Notes: generated from the sequence alone by a model not told the origin. Positions 1-6,165 are shown, counted from the stretch's first letter. The stretch is 10,878 nt of DNA from Patescibacteria group bacterium (GCA_018818145.1 JAHIST010000009.1:1-10878), one strand, 5' to 3'. Translations and numbers: made by a program.

Positions 1-13
1 GACTCCTTCGATT

Positions 14-103
14 GTCATTCTGAACGGGGGTTAGCGAAGCTAACCGTAGCGAAGAATCTAATCATTTAGATTCTTCGGCTCGCTACGCTCGCCTCAGAAT
101 GAC
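14..103. repeat. Nested palindromic (MITE/REP-like) element
   Basis: The outer arms GTCATTCTGA (14-23) and TCAGAATGAC (94-103) are perfect inverted repeats. Inside them are a 7-bp hairpin with a 3-nt loop (29-35 with 39-45) and a 12-bp hairpin with a 4-nt loop (50-61 with 66-77). Segments reading GCGAAG and CTCGC recur within the element. The structure is too regular to be chance and encodes nothing convincing. It resembles the non-autonomous palindromic repeats scattered through many bacterial genomes. Copy number cannot be judged from one window. Confidence 0.75.
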
Positions 104-124
104 CCCGCGCGCGGAGGCGCGGGG
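103..124. repeat. GC-rich 8-bp hairpin
   Basis: CCCCGCGC (103-110) pairs with GCGCGGGG (117-124) around a 6-nt loop. It directly abuts the larger palindromic element at 14-103. It could end a transcript entering from the left, but the following sequence AAATTACTTTTATTAT is only a weak U-tract. Terminator status is therefore uncertain. Confidence 0.55.
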
Positions 125-155
125 AAATTACTTTTATTATACCACACAAAAATAT

Positions 156-184
156 TTGACCAAAATAATTTTTTCTGATAGCAT
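156..184 (+). promoter_or_regulatory. Sigma70-like promoter for rpsF, probably leaderless
   Basis: TTGACC (156-161) matches the -35 consensus at five of six positions. It is followed by a 17-nt spacer and TAGCAT (179-184), which matches the -10 consensus at four of six. A start site 6-8 nt after the -10 box falls at about 190-192, on or next to the rpsF ATG at 192. No Shine-Dalgarno sequence precedes that ATG. Together these suggest the mRNA begins at the start codon. The boxes are seen directly; leaderless transcription is inferred. Confidence 0.65.
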
Positions 185-191
185 ATGGTAT

Positions 192-605
192 ATGTACGAA
201 CTAATATTTATTACCGACTCTTTGGCGGGAAGTATTGATAACGAGGCGATCGGCAAAGTCCGCAGTCTGATTGGGAACCTGGGCGGCGGCATTAAGAAAG
301 AAGAAATCAGAGAAAAACAAAAACTCGCCTATCCGGTAAAAAAACGTCTGGCGGGCTGTTATGTTGTTTTTGAATTTGAAATGGAAACGGAAAAAATAGC
401 CGAACTGCAAAACCAGCTGCGCCAAGACAGCAGTATTTTAAGGTTTTTAATAATCAATAAAAAAGGCGTGAAACCGGAACCGACAAGATCAAGACCGAGC
501 CGAGCTAAAGTTACTGCCGCATCAATGCCGGCCGGAGAAGACAAAGGCGAAAAAGTAAAAATTGAGGAATTAGATAAAAAATTAGAAGAAATATTAAAAG
601 AATAA
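192..605 (+). CDS. rpsF: 30S ribosomal protein S6 (bS6)
   Basis: A 137-residue protein starting MYELIFITD, typical of bS6, which binds 16S rRNA in the platform of the small ribosomal subunit together with S18. The core alpha/beta fold covers about residues 1-100. It includes a segment near 41-60 (KKEEIREKQKLAYPVKK) that matches the conserved S6 pattern of a charged stretch followed by LAYP(V/I)K. Residues from about 103 onward form a Pro/Arg/Lys-rich extension ending in a predicted charged helix (KIEELDKKLEEILKE). The reading frame is open back to 99, but the upstream part lies in palindromic DNA and the promoter, so ATG 192 is preferred. It is first in the rpsF-ssb-rpsR cluster. No long leader exists in which the S6:S18 autoregulatory RNA known from other bacteria could form. 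Confidence 0.95.
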   Translation: MYELIFITDSLAGSIDNEAIGKVRSLIGNLGGGIKKEEIREKQKLAYPVKKRLAGCYVVFEFEMETEKIAELQNQLRQDSSILRFLIINKKGVKPEPTRSRPSRAKVTAASMPAGEDKGEKVKIEELDKKLEEILKE

Positions 606-679
606 CTACAAATTAGAAGCTACAAATCTCTACAAATTTGTAGTGATTTGTAGGTATAAATTTTGTAGATATTTGTAGT
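606..679. repeat. CTACAAAT / ATTTGTAG inverted word cluster
   Basis: The 74-nt gap between rpsF and ssb holds three copies of CTACAAAT (606-613, 620-627, 630-637) and three exact plus one near copy of its complement ATTTGTAG (636-643, 646-653, 660-668 with an extra T, 671-678). Nested pairing is possible: 620-627 with 646-653 outside, and 630-636 with 637-643 inside. The last copy ends two bases before the ssb ATG, and no Shine-Dalgarno sequence is present. Function is unknown. Confidence 0.8.
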
Positions 680-1156
680 ATGAATTTTAACAAAGCCATT
701 ATTTTAGGAAATCTAACCCGTGACCCGGAATTGAGAACTTTGCCCTCCGGACAATCGGTAGTCAATTTTGGTATCGCGACTAACCGGTTTTATACCGACA
801 AAAACGGCGGCAAACAGCAAAGCGTTGAATTTCATAATATAGTGGCGTTTGGCAAACTCGCCGACATTTGCAGCCGATATTTAAGCAAAGGCAAAATGGT
901 TTTGGTTGAAGGGCGGCTGCAAACCCGCTCCTGGCAAGGACAAGACGGGCTAAAAAGATACCGTACAGAAATTATTATGGAAAATATGCAGCTGGGTCCG
1001 CGCGGCGCAGCCGGCGAAGGCGGCCCGTCAGCACCGGAACCCGTGGCTCAACCGGCGGCAGCTGGCGAAGAAATACCAATTATTAATGCTGATGAAGGAA
1101 TGAATTTTGAGGAAGAAAAAGAAGAAAAAACAGATGTTAAGGATATACCGTTCTAA
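680..1156 (+). CDS. ssb: Single-stranded DNA-binding protein
   Basis: A 158-residue SSB that binds single-stranded DNA during replication, recombination and repair. The OB-fold covers about residues 1-108. It begins MNFNKAIILGNLTRDPELR and contains the family-typical run VEFHNIVAFGKLADICSRYL, followed by KGKMVLVEGRLQTRSW. After it comes a low-complexity Gly/Pro/Ala linker and an acidic tail ending DVKDIPF, the conserved C-terminal tip that contacts partner proteins such as RecO, PriA or exonucleases in other bacteria. It lies between rpsF and rpsR, the classic arrangement. There is no recognisable ribosome-binding site, and the upstream gap is filled by the CTACAAAT word repeat. The length is slightly below that of E. 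coli SSB. Confidence 0.96.
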   Translation: MNFNKAIILGNLTRDPELRTLPSGQSVVNFGIATNRFYTDKNGGKQQSVEFHNIVAFGKLADICSRYLSKGKMVLVEGRLQTRSWQGQDGLKRYRTEIIMENMQLGPRGAAGEGGPSAPEPVAQPAAAGEEIPIINADEGMNFEEEKEEKTDVKDIPF

Positions 1157-1165
1157 AATATAGCG

Positions 1166-1249
1166 ACCCGAATGACGCGAATTACCACCCGAATGATCCA
1201 AATAGGTATTCGTGTAGGCGCATTCGTGTAATGTCCCTCAAGGCGGGAC
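1166..1249. repeat. ACCCGAATGA / ATTCGTGTA repeats in the ssb-rpsR gap
   Basis: ACCCGAATGA occurs twice (1166-1175 and 1187-1196, 21 nt apart). ATTCGTGTA also occurs twice (1208-1216 and 1222-1230). The CGAATG and CATTCG parts are complementary, so the two pairs can fold on each other. A further small hairpin, GTCCC (1233-1237) with GGGAC (1245-1249), follows. TTCGTGT appears once more just before the rpsR start. No coding sequence is apparent in the 112-nt gap. Confidence 0.6.
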
Positions 1250-1268
1250 TTAGCGCTTTTCGTGTGCC

Positions 1269-1472
1269 ATGGACAAATCTTGTCATTTTTGCAAAGAAAA
1301 CATTAAATATATTGATTATAAAAACACAGAGCTTCTGCGGCAGTTTTTGACGGGCCAGGCCAAAATAATGCCGCCCCGCCGCAGCGGCGTTTGCTTAAAA
1401 CACCAACGCGCTCTAGCGCAAGCCATAAAGCGCGCGCGCTTCATGGCGCTGATGCCGTTTACGACCAGATAA
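1269..1472 (+). CDS. rpsR: 30S ribosomal protein S18 (bS18)
   Basis: A 67-residue bS18 that pairs with S6 on the ribosomal platform. It has the conserved blocks CHFCKENIKYIDYKN, LLRQFL, MPPRRSGVCLKHQR and ALAQAIKRARFMALMPFTTR. Cys5, Cys8, Cys42 and His45 form the arrangement seen in zinc-binding S18 proteins, so a bound zinc is likely but inferred. It is slightly shorter than the E. coli protein (75 residues), mainly at the N-terminus. ATG 1269 is the natural start because it sits just before the CxxC block. No Shine-Dalgarno sequence precedes it. It is the last gene of the rpsF-ssb-rpsR cluster and is followed by a strong hairpin. Confidence 0.95.
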   Translation: MDKSCHFCKENIKYIDYKNTELLRQFLTGQAKIMPPRRSGVCLKHQRALAQAIKRARFMALMPFTTR

Positions 1473-1489
1473 AAACTGTTTTTGAAAAA

Positions 1490-1531
1490 AAGACGAGCCC
1501 ACTGGGTTTCCCAGACGGGCTTATTTGTTTT
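1490..1531. terminator. Bidirectional hairpin terminator (rpsR / recA operon)
   Basis: GCCC (1497-1500) pairs with GGGC (1517-1520) and CTGGG (1502-1506) pairs with CCCAG (1510-1514). There is a small internal loop between the two helices and a 3-nt TTT end loop. On the + strand the stem is followed by TTATTTGTTTT. On the - strand it is followed by a run of seven T's (the A-run ending near 1491). It can therefore stop both rpsR and the converging zinc-ribbon transcript. Confidence 0.8.
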
Positions 1532-1567
1532 AGGCATTTTTTATTTTGTCCAAATTGGCTCAAGCCA

Positions 1568-1777
1568 TTACTCATTTTTAATTTCCTTATACCCGCACAT
1601 GCCGGCATAAATTTCCATTGCTAACTGACCTTCAACGGGGTCATCCAAATTCATCAATTCCTTGCGCCAAAACCAATTTTCAACTAACCCGCACTGACTG
1701 CATTTAAAATTCGGTTTTGCCAAAGAATTTCTGGTGCCAATTGCACCGCAACGCGGACAAATATATTCCTTTTCCAT
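1568..1777 (-). CDS. Small zinc-ribbon protein, function unknown
   Basis: A 69-residue protein with two CxxC knuckles: CPRC at residues 7-10 and CSQC at 26-29. The 15-residue spacing forms a single rubredoxin/zinc-ribbon-like fold in the N-terminal half. The C-terminal half (WFWRKELMNLDDPVEGQLAM and onward) has no motif I recognise. It is supported as a real gene by a strong ribosome-binding site, AGGAGGT at 1790-1784, 6 nt before the ATG. It is probably the last gene of the recA transcript and ends before the bidirectional terminator. It could be a nucleic-acid-binding or transcription-factor-like zinc ribbon, but the sequence does not decide this. Confidence 0.8.
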   Translation of the reverse strand: MEKEYICPRCGAIGTRNSLAKPNFKCSQCGLVENWFWRKELMNLDDPVEGQLAMEIYAGMCGYKEIKNE

Positions 1778-1783
1778 TTTACC

Positions 1784-1790
1784 ACCTCCT
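1784..1790 (-). promoter_or_regulatory. Strong Shine-Dalgarno (AGGAGGT) of the zinc-ribbon gene
   Basis: AGGAGGT on the minus strand, 6 nt before the ATG at 1777. It is one of only two strong ribosome-binding sites in the window; the other precedes the neighbouring AUA-start ORF. Confidence 0.8.
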
Positions 1791-1806
1791 AATAAAATTC
1801 TTCCTT

Positions 1807-1977
1807 TTAAAAATACTTTGGCTCAATCGGATTTGAAATCTTTATCCCCGTTTGTTGTTTCTTTGCGGAATTTATTTTTGATTTTATTAATTTTAAAAGA
1901 ACATATGTCCCAATTATTACACAACTTCCAAAAGCAAAAAGGAACTCTAATAAAAGCAACCTGTCGCCGTTTTCTAT
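1807..1977 (-). CDS. Hidden small membrane protein with apparent AUA start
   Basis: An uninterrupted 56-codon frame follows recA by 29 nt and precedes the zinc-ribbon gene by 29 nt. It has no ATG, GTG or suitably placed TTG, so standard gene finding would miss it. AAGGAGGG (1989-1982) stands 4 nt before an ATA codon at 1977-1975, ideal ribosome-binding spacing for initiation there. After the start the peptide reads ENGDRLLLLEFLFAFGS, then CVIIGTYVLLKLIKSKI, and ends IEPKYF. This gives one membrane segment (about residues 7-31) followed by a lysine-rich tail (K29, K32, K34, K39, K40), predicting the C-terminus in the cytoplasm. I do not recognise a family. Alternatives are a sequencing error turning ATG into ATA, a decayed gene, or initiation at TTG 1959-1957, which is 22 nt from the ribosome-binding site. 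Confidence 0.6.
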   Translation of the reverse strand: MENGDRLLLLEFLFAFGSCVIIGTYVLLKLIKSKINSAKKQQTGIKISNPIEPKYF

Positions 1978-1981
1978 ATTA

Positions 1982-1989
1982 CCCTCCTT
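1982..1989 (-). promoter_or_regulatory. Shine-Dalgarno AAGGAGGG before the AUA-start ORF
   Basis: A near-perfect anti-16S complement, AAGGAGGG on the minus strand, in the gap after recA. The next codon at correct spacing is ATA (1977-1975). There is no ATG, GTG or TTG within 15 nt downstream in any frame. This site is the main evidence that translation starts at the ATA. Confidence 0.75.
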
Positions 1990-2006
1990 AAAAATTATTC
2001 CTGAAA

Positions 2007-3038
2007 TTACCCAAAAACCTCTTTATCTTCCTTCTCCGCTGCTTCCAATATTTTATTTACAATCTCTTTAAGGACTTTTGGATTTTCTTCAAAGAATTTT
2101 TTGGCGCCTTCGGTTCCCTGCCCCAATTTCATATCGCCATAATTAAACCAGGAGCCGCCCTTGCTCACCAATCCGTATTTGATTCCTAAATTCAGCACAT
2201 CACCCTCATAAGAAATTCCTTTGTTATACATAATGTCAAACTCTGCCGTGCGAAAAGGCGCGGCGACTTTATTTTTGACCACTTTGGCTTTAATGCGGTT
2301 GCCAATAATGCTTTCTCCCTGTTTTATCTGCGCGCTTCGCCTCACTTCAATGCGCACCGAGGAATAAAATTTCAGCGCTTTGCCGCCCGGAGTTTCTTCC
2401 GGATTGCCAAAAACAATACCAATTTTCATTCGGATTTGGTTGATGAAAATAACGGTCGTGCCCGACTTAGCCACAATAGCGGTTAATTTTCTTAAGGCCT
2501 GCGACATTAATCTGGCTTGCAAACCCATATGCTGCTGACCCATCTCGCCCTCTATTTCGGCGCGCGGCGTCAAAGCCGCCACGGAATCCACCACAATCAC
2601 GTCAACCGCGGCCGAGCGCACCAAACTTTCCACAATATCCAAGGCTTGCTCTCCCGTATCAGGCTGAGAAATCAGCAAATCATCAATTTTAACGCCAATC
2701 CTTTTGGCATATTCGGGATCCAGCGCATGTTCAGCATCAACAAAAGCCGCCAAGCCACCCTGTTTCTGGGCTTGGGCAACGGTGTGCAACGCCACGGTGG
2801 TTTTACCGCTGGATTCAGGCCCATACATCTCTATTACCCTGCCCTTGGGCATTCCGCCCACTCCCAAGGCTAAATCAAGCGAAATAGAGCCGGTTGGAAT
2901 GACGTCCACATCCACCCGCCTCGCTTCGCCCAGCTTCATTATTGACCCCTCGCCGAACTTCTCTTTTATCTCGCTCACCGCTATCTCCAGCGCTTTTAAT
3001 TTTTCTTCCTTCTCCCCTCCATCTTGTGGTTTGGTCAT
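2007..3038 (-). CDS. recA: Recombinase RecA
   Basis: A 343-residue RecA, the ATP-dependent strand-exchange protein of homologous recombination. Walker A GPESSGKT lies at residues 73-80. The catalytic glutamate lies in DAEHALDP (Glu103). Walker B is the VIVVDSVAAL region near 147-156. The L1 loop is EIEGEMGQQHMG near 161-172. The L2 DNA-binding loop runs from about GNPEETPGGKALKFYSS (211-227). The C-terminus (to EDKEVFG) is acidic and short, as in many bacterial RecA proteins. The gene follows the rodZ-like gene by 30 nt, so co-transcription is likely. No Shine-Dalgarno sequence precedes the ATG, and I see no LexA-type SOS box in the gap, although an operator inside the preceding gene cannot be excluded. 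recX and cinA do not adjoin it. Confidence 0.97.
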   Translation of the reverse strand: MTKPQDGGEKEEKLKALEIAVSEIKEKFGEGSIMKLGEARRVDVDVIPTGSISLDLALGVGGMPKGRVIEMYGPESSGKTTVALHTVAQAQKQGGLAAFVDAEHALDPEYAKRIGVKIDDLLISQPDTGEQALDIVESLVRSAAVDVIVVDSVAALTPRAEIEGEMGQQHMGLQARLMSQALRKLTAIVAKSGTTVIFINQIRMKIGIVFGNPEETPGGKALKFYSSVRIEVRRSAQIKQGESIIGNRIKAKVVKNKVAAPFRTAEFDIMYNKGISYEGDVLNLGIKYGLVSKGGSWFNYGDMKLGQGTEGAKKFFEENPKVLKEIVNKILEAAEKEDKEVFG

Positions 3039-3068
3039 AGTAATTTAATAATCTGATTAATTAAAAAT

Positions 3069-3731
3069 TTATTTCACTAAAATTTTCTTTGTCTCTGCCC
3101 TGCTTTTGGCAAAGCGATTAGTGGCTTCAATCTTAATTAAATTTAATCCTTGATTTAAATTTATCTCCTGCTCAAAACCGCCGTCTTTATTAATATAGAC
3201 CTGCTGGCCGTTGATTGTCAATTTGGCGCCGACTTCGGTTTGGCCCTTAACAATAATCGTATTTTTTTCAATCGCGATGTCACCGGCCGGCTCAAAAATA
3301 ATCAACCTTGGAGGACTAATTAAAAAATTAAGCTGATAAAAAAGATAGCCGCCAACCAGCAAAAAAATAATTATTCCAAAAATGACGCCTAAAAATCTCG
3401 GTGTTACGGTGAAGCGACGAAAATGCAAACGAGGCAGCGACTGGTGTTTCTGTTTATTCAAGTGTTGCGCAATTTTAATTTCATTTTCATATTCGCCCAG
3501 CAAAGCATCCGTATCGGTTCCCAAAATTTTTACGTATTTTTTTAAAAAACCCTTGACATAAACCTCGGCCGGCATTTTTTCAATTTCTCCCTGCTCCAAT
3601 ATTTCCAGATATTTTGCCTGAATATTTAAAAGCTGGGTCACTTTTTGTCTCGTAAACCCAGCCTCCTCTCTCGCTTTTCTCAATTTTTCCCCAAAGGTAG
3701 GCAATTCTACTTTTTTAGCCGTAAAAACCAC
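3069..3731 (-). CDS. RodZ-like helix-turn-helix membrane protein
   Basis: A 220-residue protein with the domain order of RodZ, a cytoskeletal membrane protein that links MreB to the cell-wall machinery. A cytoplasmic Xre-type HTH covers about residues 12-75 (FGEKLRKAREEAGFTRQKVT and EKMPAEVYVKGFLKKY). A basic linker near 95-107 precedes one membrane helix at about 113-136 (FLGVIFGIIIFLLVGGYLF). The outer domain, 141-220, is beta-rich and Ig-like (VKGQTEVGAKLTINGQQVYI), unlike the usual RodZ C-terminal domain. The start is GTG at 3731, because TGA precedes it in frame two codons upstream. It lies between ftsK and recA, where Firmicutes keep rodZ (ymfM). No mreB is in the window, so a role in cell shape is inferred from architecture only. 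Confidence 0.85.
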   Translation of the reverse strand: MVFTAKKVELPTFGEKLRKAREEAGFTRQKVTQLLNIQAKYLEILEQGEIEKMPAEVYVKGFLKKYVKILGTDTDALLGEYENEIKIAQHLNKQKHQSLPRLHFRRFTVTPRFLGVIFGIIIFLLVGGYLFYQLNFLISPPRLIIFEPAGDIAIEKNTIIVKGQTEVGAKLTINGQQVYINKDGGFEQEINLNQGLNLIKIEATNRFAKSRAETKKILVK

Positions 3732-3740
3732 AGTTCATAA

Positions 3741-3812
3741 AACATGAAACATATAACATATAACAATACGCATGGAATTTTTGTTACATGTTTTTCTGTT
3801 ACATGTTACATG
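3741..3812. repeat. AACATATAAC / GTTACATG word cluster between ftsK and rodZ
   Basis: GTTACATG occurs at 3783-3790, 3798-3805 and 3805-3812. Related words in the opposite sense (AACATG at 3741-3746, AACATATAACATATAAC at 3748-3764) fill the left half. The halves can pair into imperfect hairpins. The block ends one base before the ftsK stop codon. No ORF or ribosome-binding site is visible in it. Confidence 0.7.
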
Positions 3813-6008
3813 TTAATATTCTCCCATCACTTCCTCGTCCTCATTTATTTTGGGATTTCCCGGTATATTTCTGACTTCCTTTACCAAAACATCGCGCGGC
3901 TTGGCCCCGTCAGCCGGTCCGACAACTCCCTGCTCTTCCATCGTGTCCAAAAGCCTAGCAGCCCGGGCGTAACCCACGCGCAACCGGCGCTGCAGGAGAG
4001 AAGCGGAAGCCTTGCCGCTTTGAATAACGGTTTCTTTTGCCTTTTCATACAAATCGTCGTCTATGTTGCTGGCATCAGTGCTTCCGCCGCTCCAGATTGT
4101 CCCTTGTTCCGAGCGTGCCCGCGTGATATCTTCGGCATACTCAGCTTTAGTTTGTTTATTTAAAAATTCCGCCACTTTTTTTGTCTCTCTGTCAGAAAGG
4201 AAGGTCCCTTGAATGCGGCGCGGCTTGGCCACATCGCCCGAAAGGAACAGCATATCGCCGTTGCCCAGCAGTTTTTCGGCGCCCGCGCCATCTAAAATAG
4301 TCCGCGAATCAATTTGAGAGGCAACCTGAAAGGCGATACGAGAAGTAATGTTGGCTTTAATCAACCCGGTAATAACCTCTACAGAAGGCCGCTGCGTGGC
4401 TAAAATTAAATGAATGCCGACTGCCCGCGACATCTGTGCCAGACGAACAACCGAGGCTTCAACTTCCCGGCCGTGAGAAGCCATTAAATCGGCCAACTCA
4501 TCAACAACAATAATAATATAGGGCAGAGGCTCTTCAATCTCGCCGTCAATAAATTTTTTGTTGTAAGCGATAATGTCGCGCGCCTGCTGTCCGGACAAAA
4601 GTTCAAAACGCTTTTCCATTTCCGAAACGGCCCAGCGCAAAGCGTTAACGGTTTTATCGGCGTCAACAATAACCGGAGTCAAAAGATGGGGCAGGCCGTT
4701 ATAAATCGGGAACTCAACGCGTTTGGGGTCAATTAAAATAAGTTTTAAAAAATTGGGCGCCTGTCGGTAGAGCAGACTGATGATAATGGAATTTAGACAA
4801 ATGGTTTTGCCCGTGCCGGTGGCGCCGGCGATTAAAAGGTGCGGCATCCGTTCCAGGCCGGCGAAAACCGGATTGCCGGCAACATCGCGGCCCAAAGCCA
4901 GAGTCAACATCTTGTGGTCATGCCTGAATTCTTCCTGCTCAATCAGATTTTTCAATCGCACTTTCATCATGGCTTTATTGGGAAGCTCAATGCCCACGAG
5001 CGAACGACCGGGAATCGGCGCTTCAAGACGAATGGGGTGCGCGGCTAAAGCCAGCGACAAATCATTTTGCAAGGTGGTGATTTTTGACAGTTTTATGCCC
5101 TGCGCCGGCCTTAGAGTATACTGCGTCACCGTCGGCCCGATATTGACCTCCGCCATTTCCACTTCAATTCCGAAATGCTGAAGCGTCCGTTTTATAATAT
5201 TGGCGTTGGCTTTAATGTCGCCCGAAGTGGGTTCGCCCGAATCTGGTTCCAATAAATCAGGGGAGGGAAACTTATAATCAGCCATAACCATCTTGCTTTG
5301 CAGCAGCATAAAATCGTCTTTTTTGGCAACTTTTTCCGGTTCGCGCTTAGACTCTTTACCCGCCCCCTGTTCTTCCAATCCTTTTACCTTAAAACTGGGC
5401 GAGGGCATAATTTTTTTCATAAAAGAGTCAAAGGGCGAAGACTCTTCCTCTTTTTTTGGCTGCTGCCCGTCTTTAACAAATTCCGCCTTCTCTTCTTTTT
5501 TGCCAAAAAGTTTACCAATTAAATTTTTCAAAGAAAAATCAAAGGCGATTATTAAGGCGATAACCAACAGCGCAACTAAAATGATGTAACTGGCATAAAC
5601 GCCCAGCAACTTGGCGAAAGGATAGGCAATGACCAAGCCCAAGTATCCGCCTCCCCTGCCGGCTTCAATTCTATTGGCAAAAAACATCTGCAGCAGGCCC
5701 AAAAAGCTTAAGACAAAAAGCCCGATGCCAATAAAAGGCGCTCCGTAAATAGCTTTGTGGAGCGAACGGAAAATCGCCGTGCCCGCCAAAATTAAACCCA
5801 GCGGCACCAAAAAAAATCCCCAGCCAAAAAGCCGGCCGAGAATCTCATAAAGATACGTGCCGGCCGGGCCGCCCAGATCAAAACGGCTTAATATGGTAAA
5901 AATGGCTAGCACAAAAAGGGCTACCGCAATAATTCCTTTTTTGGTATCGTCGCCTATATCCAATAATGGCCTTCTGGGTTTAGAGTTGCTTTTGAATTTT
6001 TTGGACAT
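3813..6008 (-). CDS. ftsK: FtsK/SpoIIIE family DNA translocase
   Basis: A 731-residue septum-anchored ATPase that pumps chromosomal DNA during division. Residues about 25-157 hold four or five hydrophobic segments, beginning GIIAVALFVLAIFTILSRF. A charged linker (about 170-240) follows. The motor carries Walker A GATGTGKT (395-402), the IDPKRVEF element and Walker B YIIIVVDELADLM (Asp503). The C-terminal winged-helix gamma domain (about 651-703, with SLLQRRLRVGYARAARLLDTM) normally reads oriented chromosome sequences. The short linker is usual for small genomes. ATG 6008 is preferred: GGAG lies 11 nt upstream, and the earlier ATG 6029 lies inside an inverted-repeat arm. The longer version would add only seven residues. 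It probably heads a transcript running through rodZ and recA. Confidence 0.95.
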   Translation of the reverse strand: MSKKFKSNSKPRRPLLDIGDDTKKGIIAVALFVLAIFTILSRFDLGGPAGTYLYEILGRLFGWGFFLVPLGLILAGTAIFRSLHKAIYGAPFIGIGLFVLSFLGLLQMFFANRIEAGRGGGYLGLVIAYPFAKLLGVYASYIILVALLVIALIIAFDFSLKNLIGKLFGKKEEKAEFVKDGQQPKKEEESSPFDSFMKKIMPSPSFKVKGLEEQGAGKESKREPEKVAKKDDFMLLQSKMVMADYKFPSPDLLEPDSGEPTSGDIKANANIIKRTLQHFGIEVEMAEVNIGPTVTQYTLRPAQGIKLSKITTLQNDLSLALAAHPIRLEAPIPGRSLVGIELPNKAMMKVRLKNLIEQEEFRHDHKMLTLALGRDVAGNPVFAGLERMPHLLIAGATGTGKTICLNSIIISLLYRQAPNFLKLILIDPKRVEFPIYNGLPHLLTPVIVDADKTVNALRWAVSEMEKRFELLSGQQARDIIAYNKKFIDGEIEEPLPYIIIVVDELADLMASHGREVEASVVRLAQMSRAVGIHLILATQRPSVEVITGLIKANITSRIAFQVASQIDSRTILDGAGAEKLLGNGDMLFLSGDVAKPRRIQGTFLSDRETKKVAEFLNKQTKAEYAEDITRARSEQGTIWSGGSTDASNIDDDLYEKAKETVIQSGKASASLLQRRLRVGYARAARLLDTMEEQGVVGPADGAKPRDVLVKEVRNIPGNPKINEDEEVMGEY

Positions 6009-6041
6009 ACGAAATTTAGCTCCGCGCATAGCAAAAGTTTT

Positions 6042-6071
6042 GTTATAAAATCGCGACGAGCCAAGCGTTAA
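6042..6071 (-). promoter_or_regulatory. Putative promoter for ftsK
   Basis: On the minus strand, TTAACG (6071-6066) and TATAAC (6047-6042) are separated by 18 nt. They match the -35 and -10 consensus at four and five of six bases. The predicted start near 6035 is about 27 nt ahead of the preferred ATG 6008 and just ahead of the alternative ATG 6029. The -10 box sits in the left inverted-repeat arm. Confidence 0.45.
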
Positions 6072-6092
6072 AAAATCGCGTGTTATGGTCGG

Positions 6093-6109
6093 ACCCCGCG
6101 TAGCGGGGT
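6093..6109. repeat. 7-bp GC-rich hairpin
   Basis: ACCCCGC (6093-6099) pairs with GCGGGGT (6103-6109) around a 3-nt loop. It lies within the inverted-repeat element in the ftsK-rpoC gap. No U-tract follows on either strand. Confidence 0.6.
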
Positions 6110-6126
6110 GTGGATAGTGATTTTAG

Positions 6127-6165
6127 CTCGCCCCGTTAGATTTGAAAGCTATCTAACGGGGCGAG
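6127..6165. repeat. 15-bp perfect-stem hairpin
   Basis: Positions 6127-6141 pair perfectly with 6151-6165; the stem begins CTCGCCCCGTTAGA and the loop is 9 nt. The base of the stem (CTCGCCCCG) also occurs in the hairpin after rpoC at 6321-6329, suggesting related sequence. It has no adjoining U-tract, so it is more likely a palindromic repeat than a terminator. Confidence 0.75.

Noticed and set aside
99..191. N-terminal extension of S6 using the ATG at 99
   Set aside because: The extra 31 residues fall in palindromic DNA and across the promoter, and do not resemble S6; ATG 192 gives the family-typical N-terminus.
1532..1567. Second small hairpin (TGGCT/AGCCA) as terminator of the zinc-ribbon gene
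   Set aside because: The stem is only 5 bp with a 2-nt centre and no good T-run; the stronger bidirectional hairpin just beyond is a better candidate.
1391..1624. 77-codon plus-strand ORF overlapping rpsR and the terminator
   Set aside because: It overlaps rpsR in another frame, crosses the terminator hairpin and the opposite-strand zinc-ribbon gene, and has no supporting start signal.
2517..3048. Plus-strand ORFs opposite recA
   Set aside because: They are shadows of the conserved recA coding frame, with no ribosome-binding sites and no recognisable protein features.
3049..3059. TAATCTGATTA palindrome in the rodZ-recA gap as a possible operator
   Set aside because: Only an 11-bp AT-rich palindrome with no match to a known SOS operator; it could easily arise by chance in this AT-rich gap.
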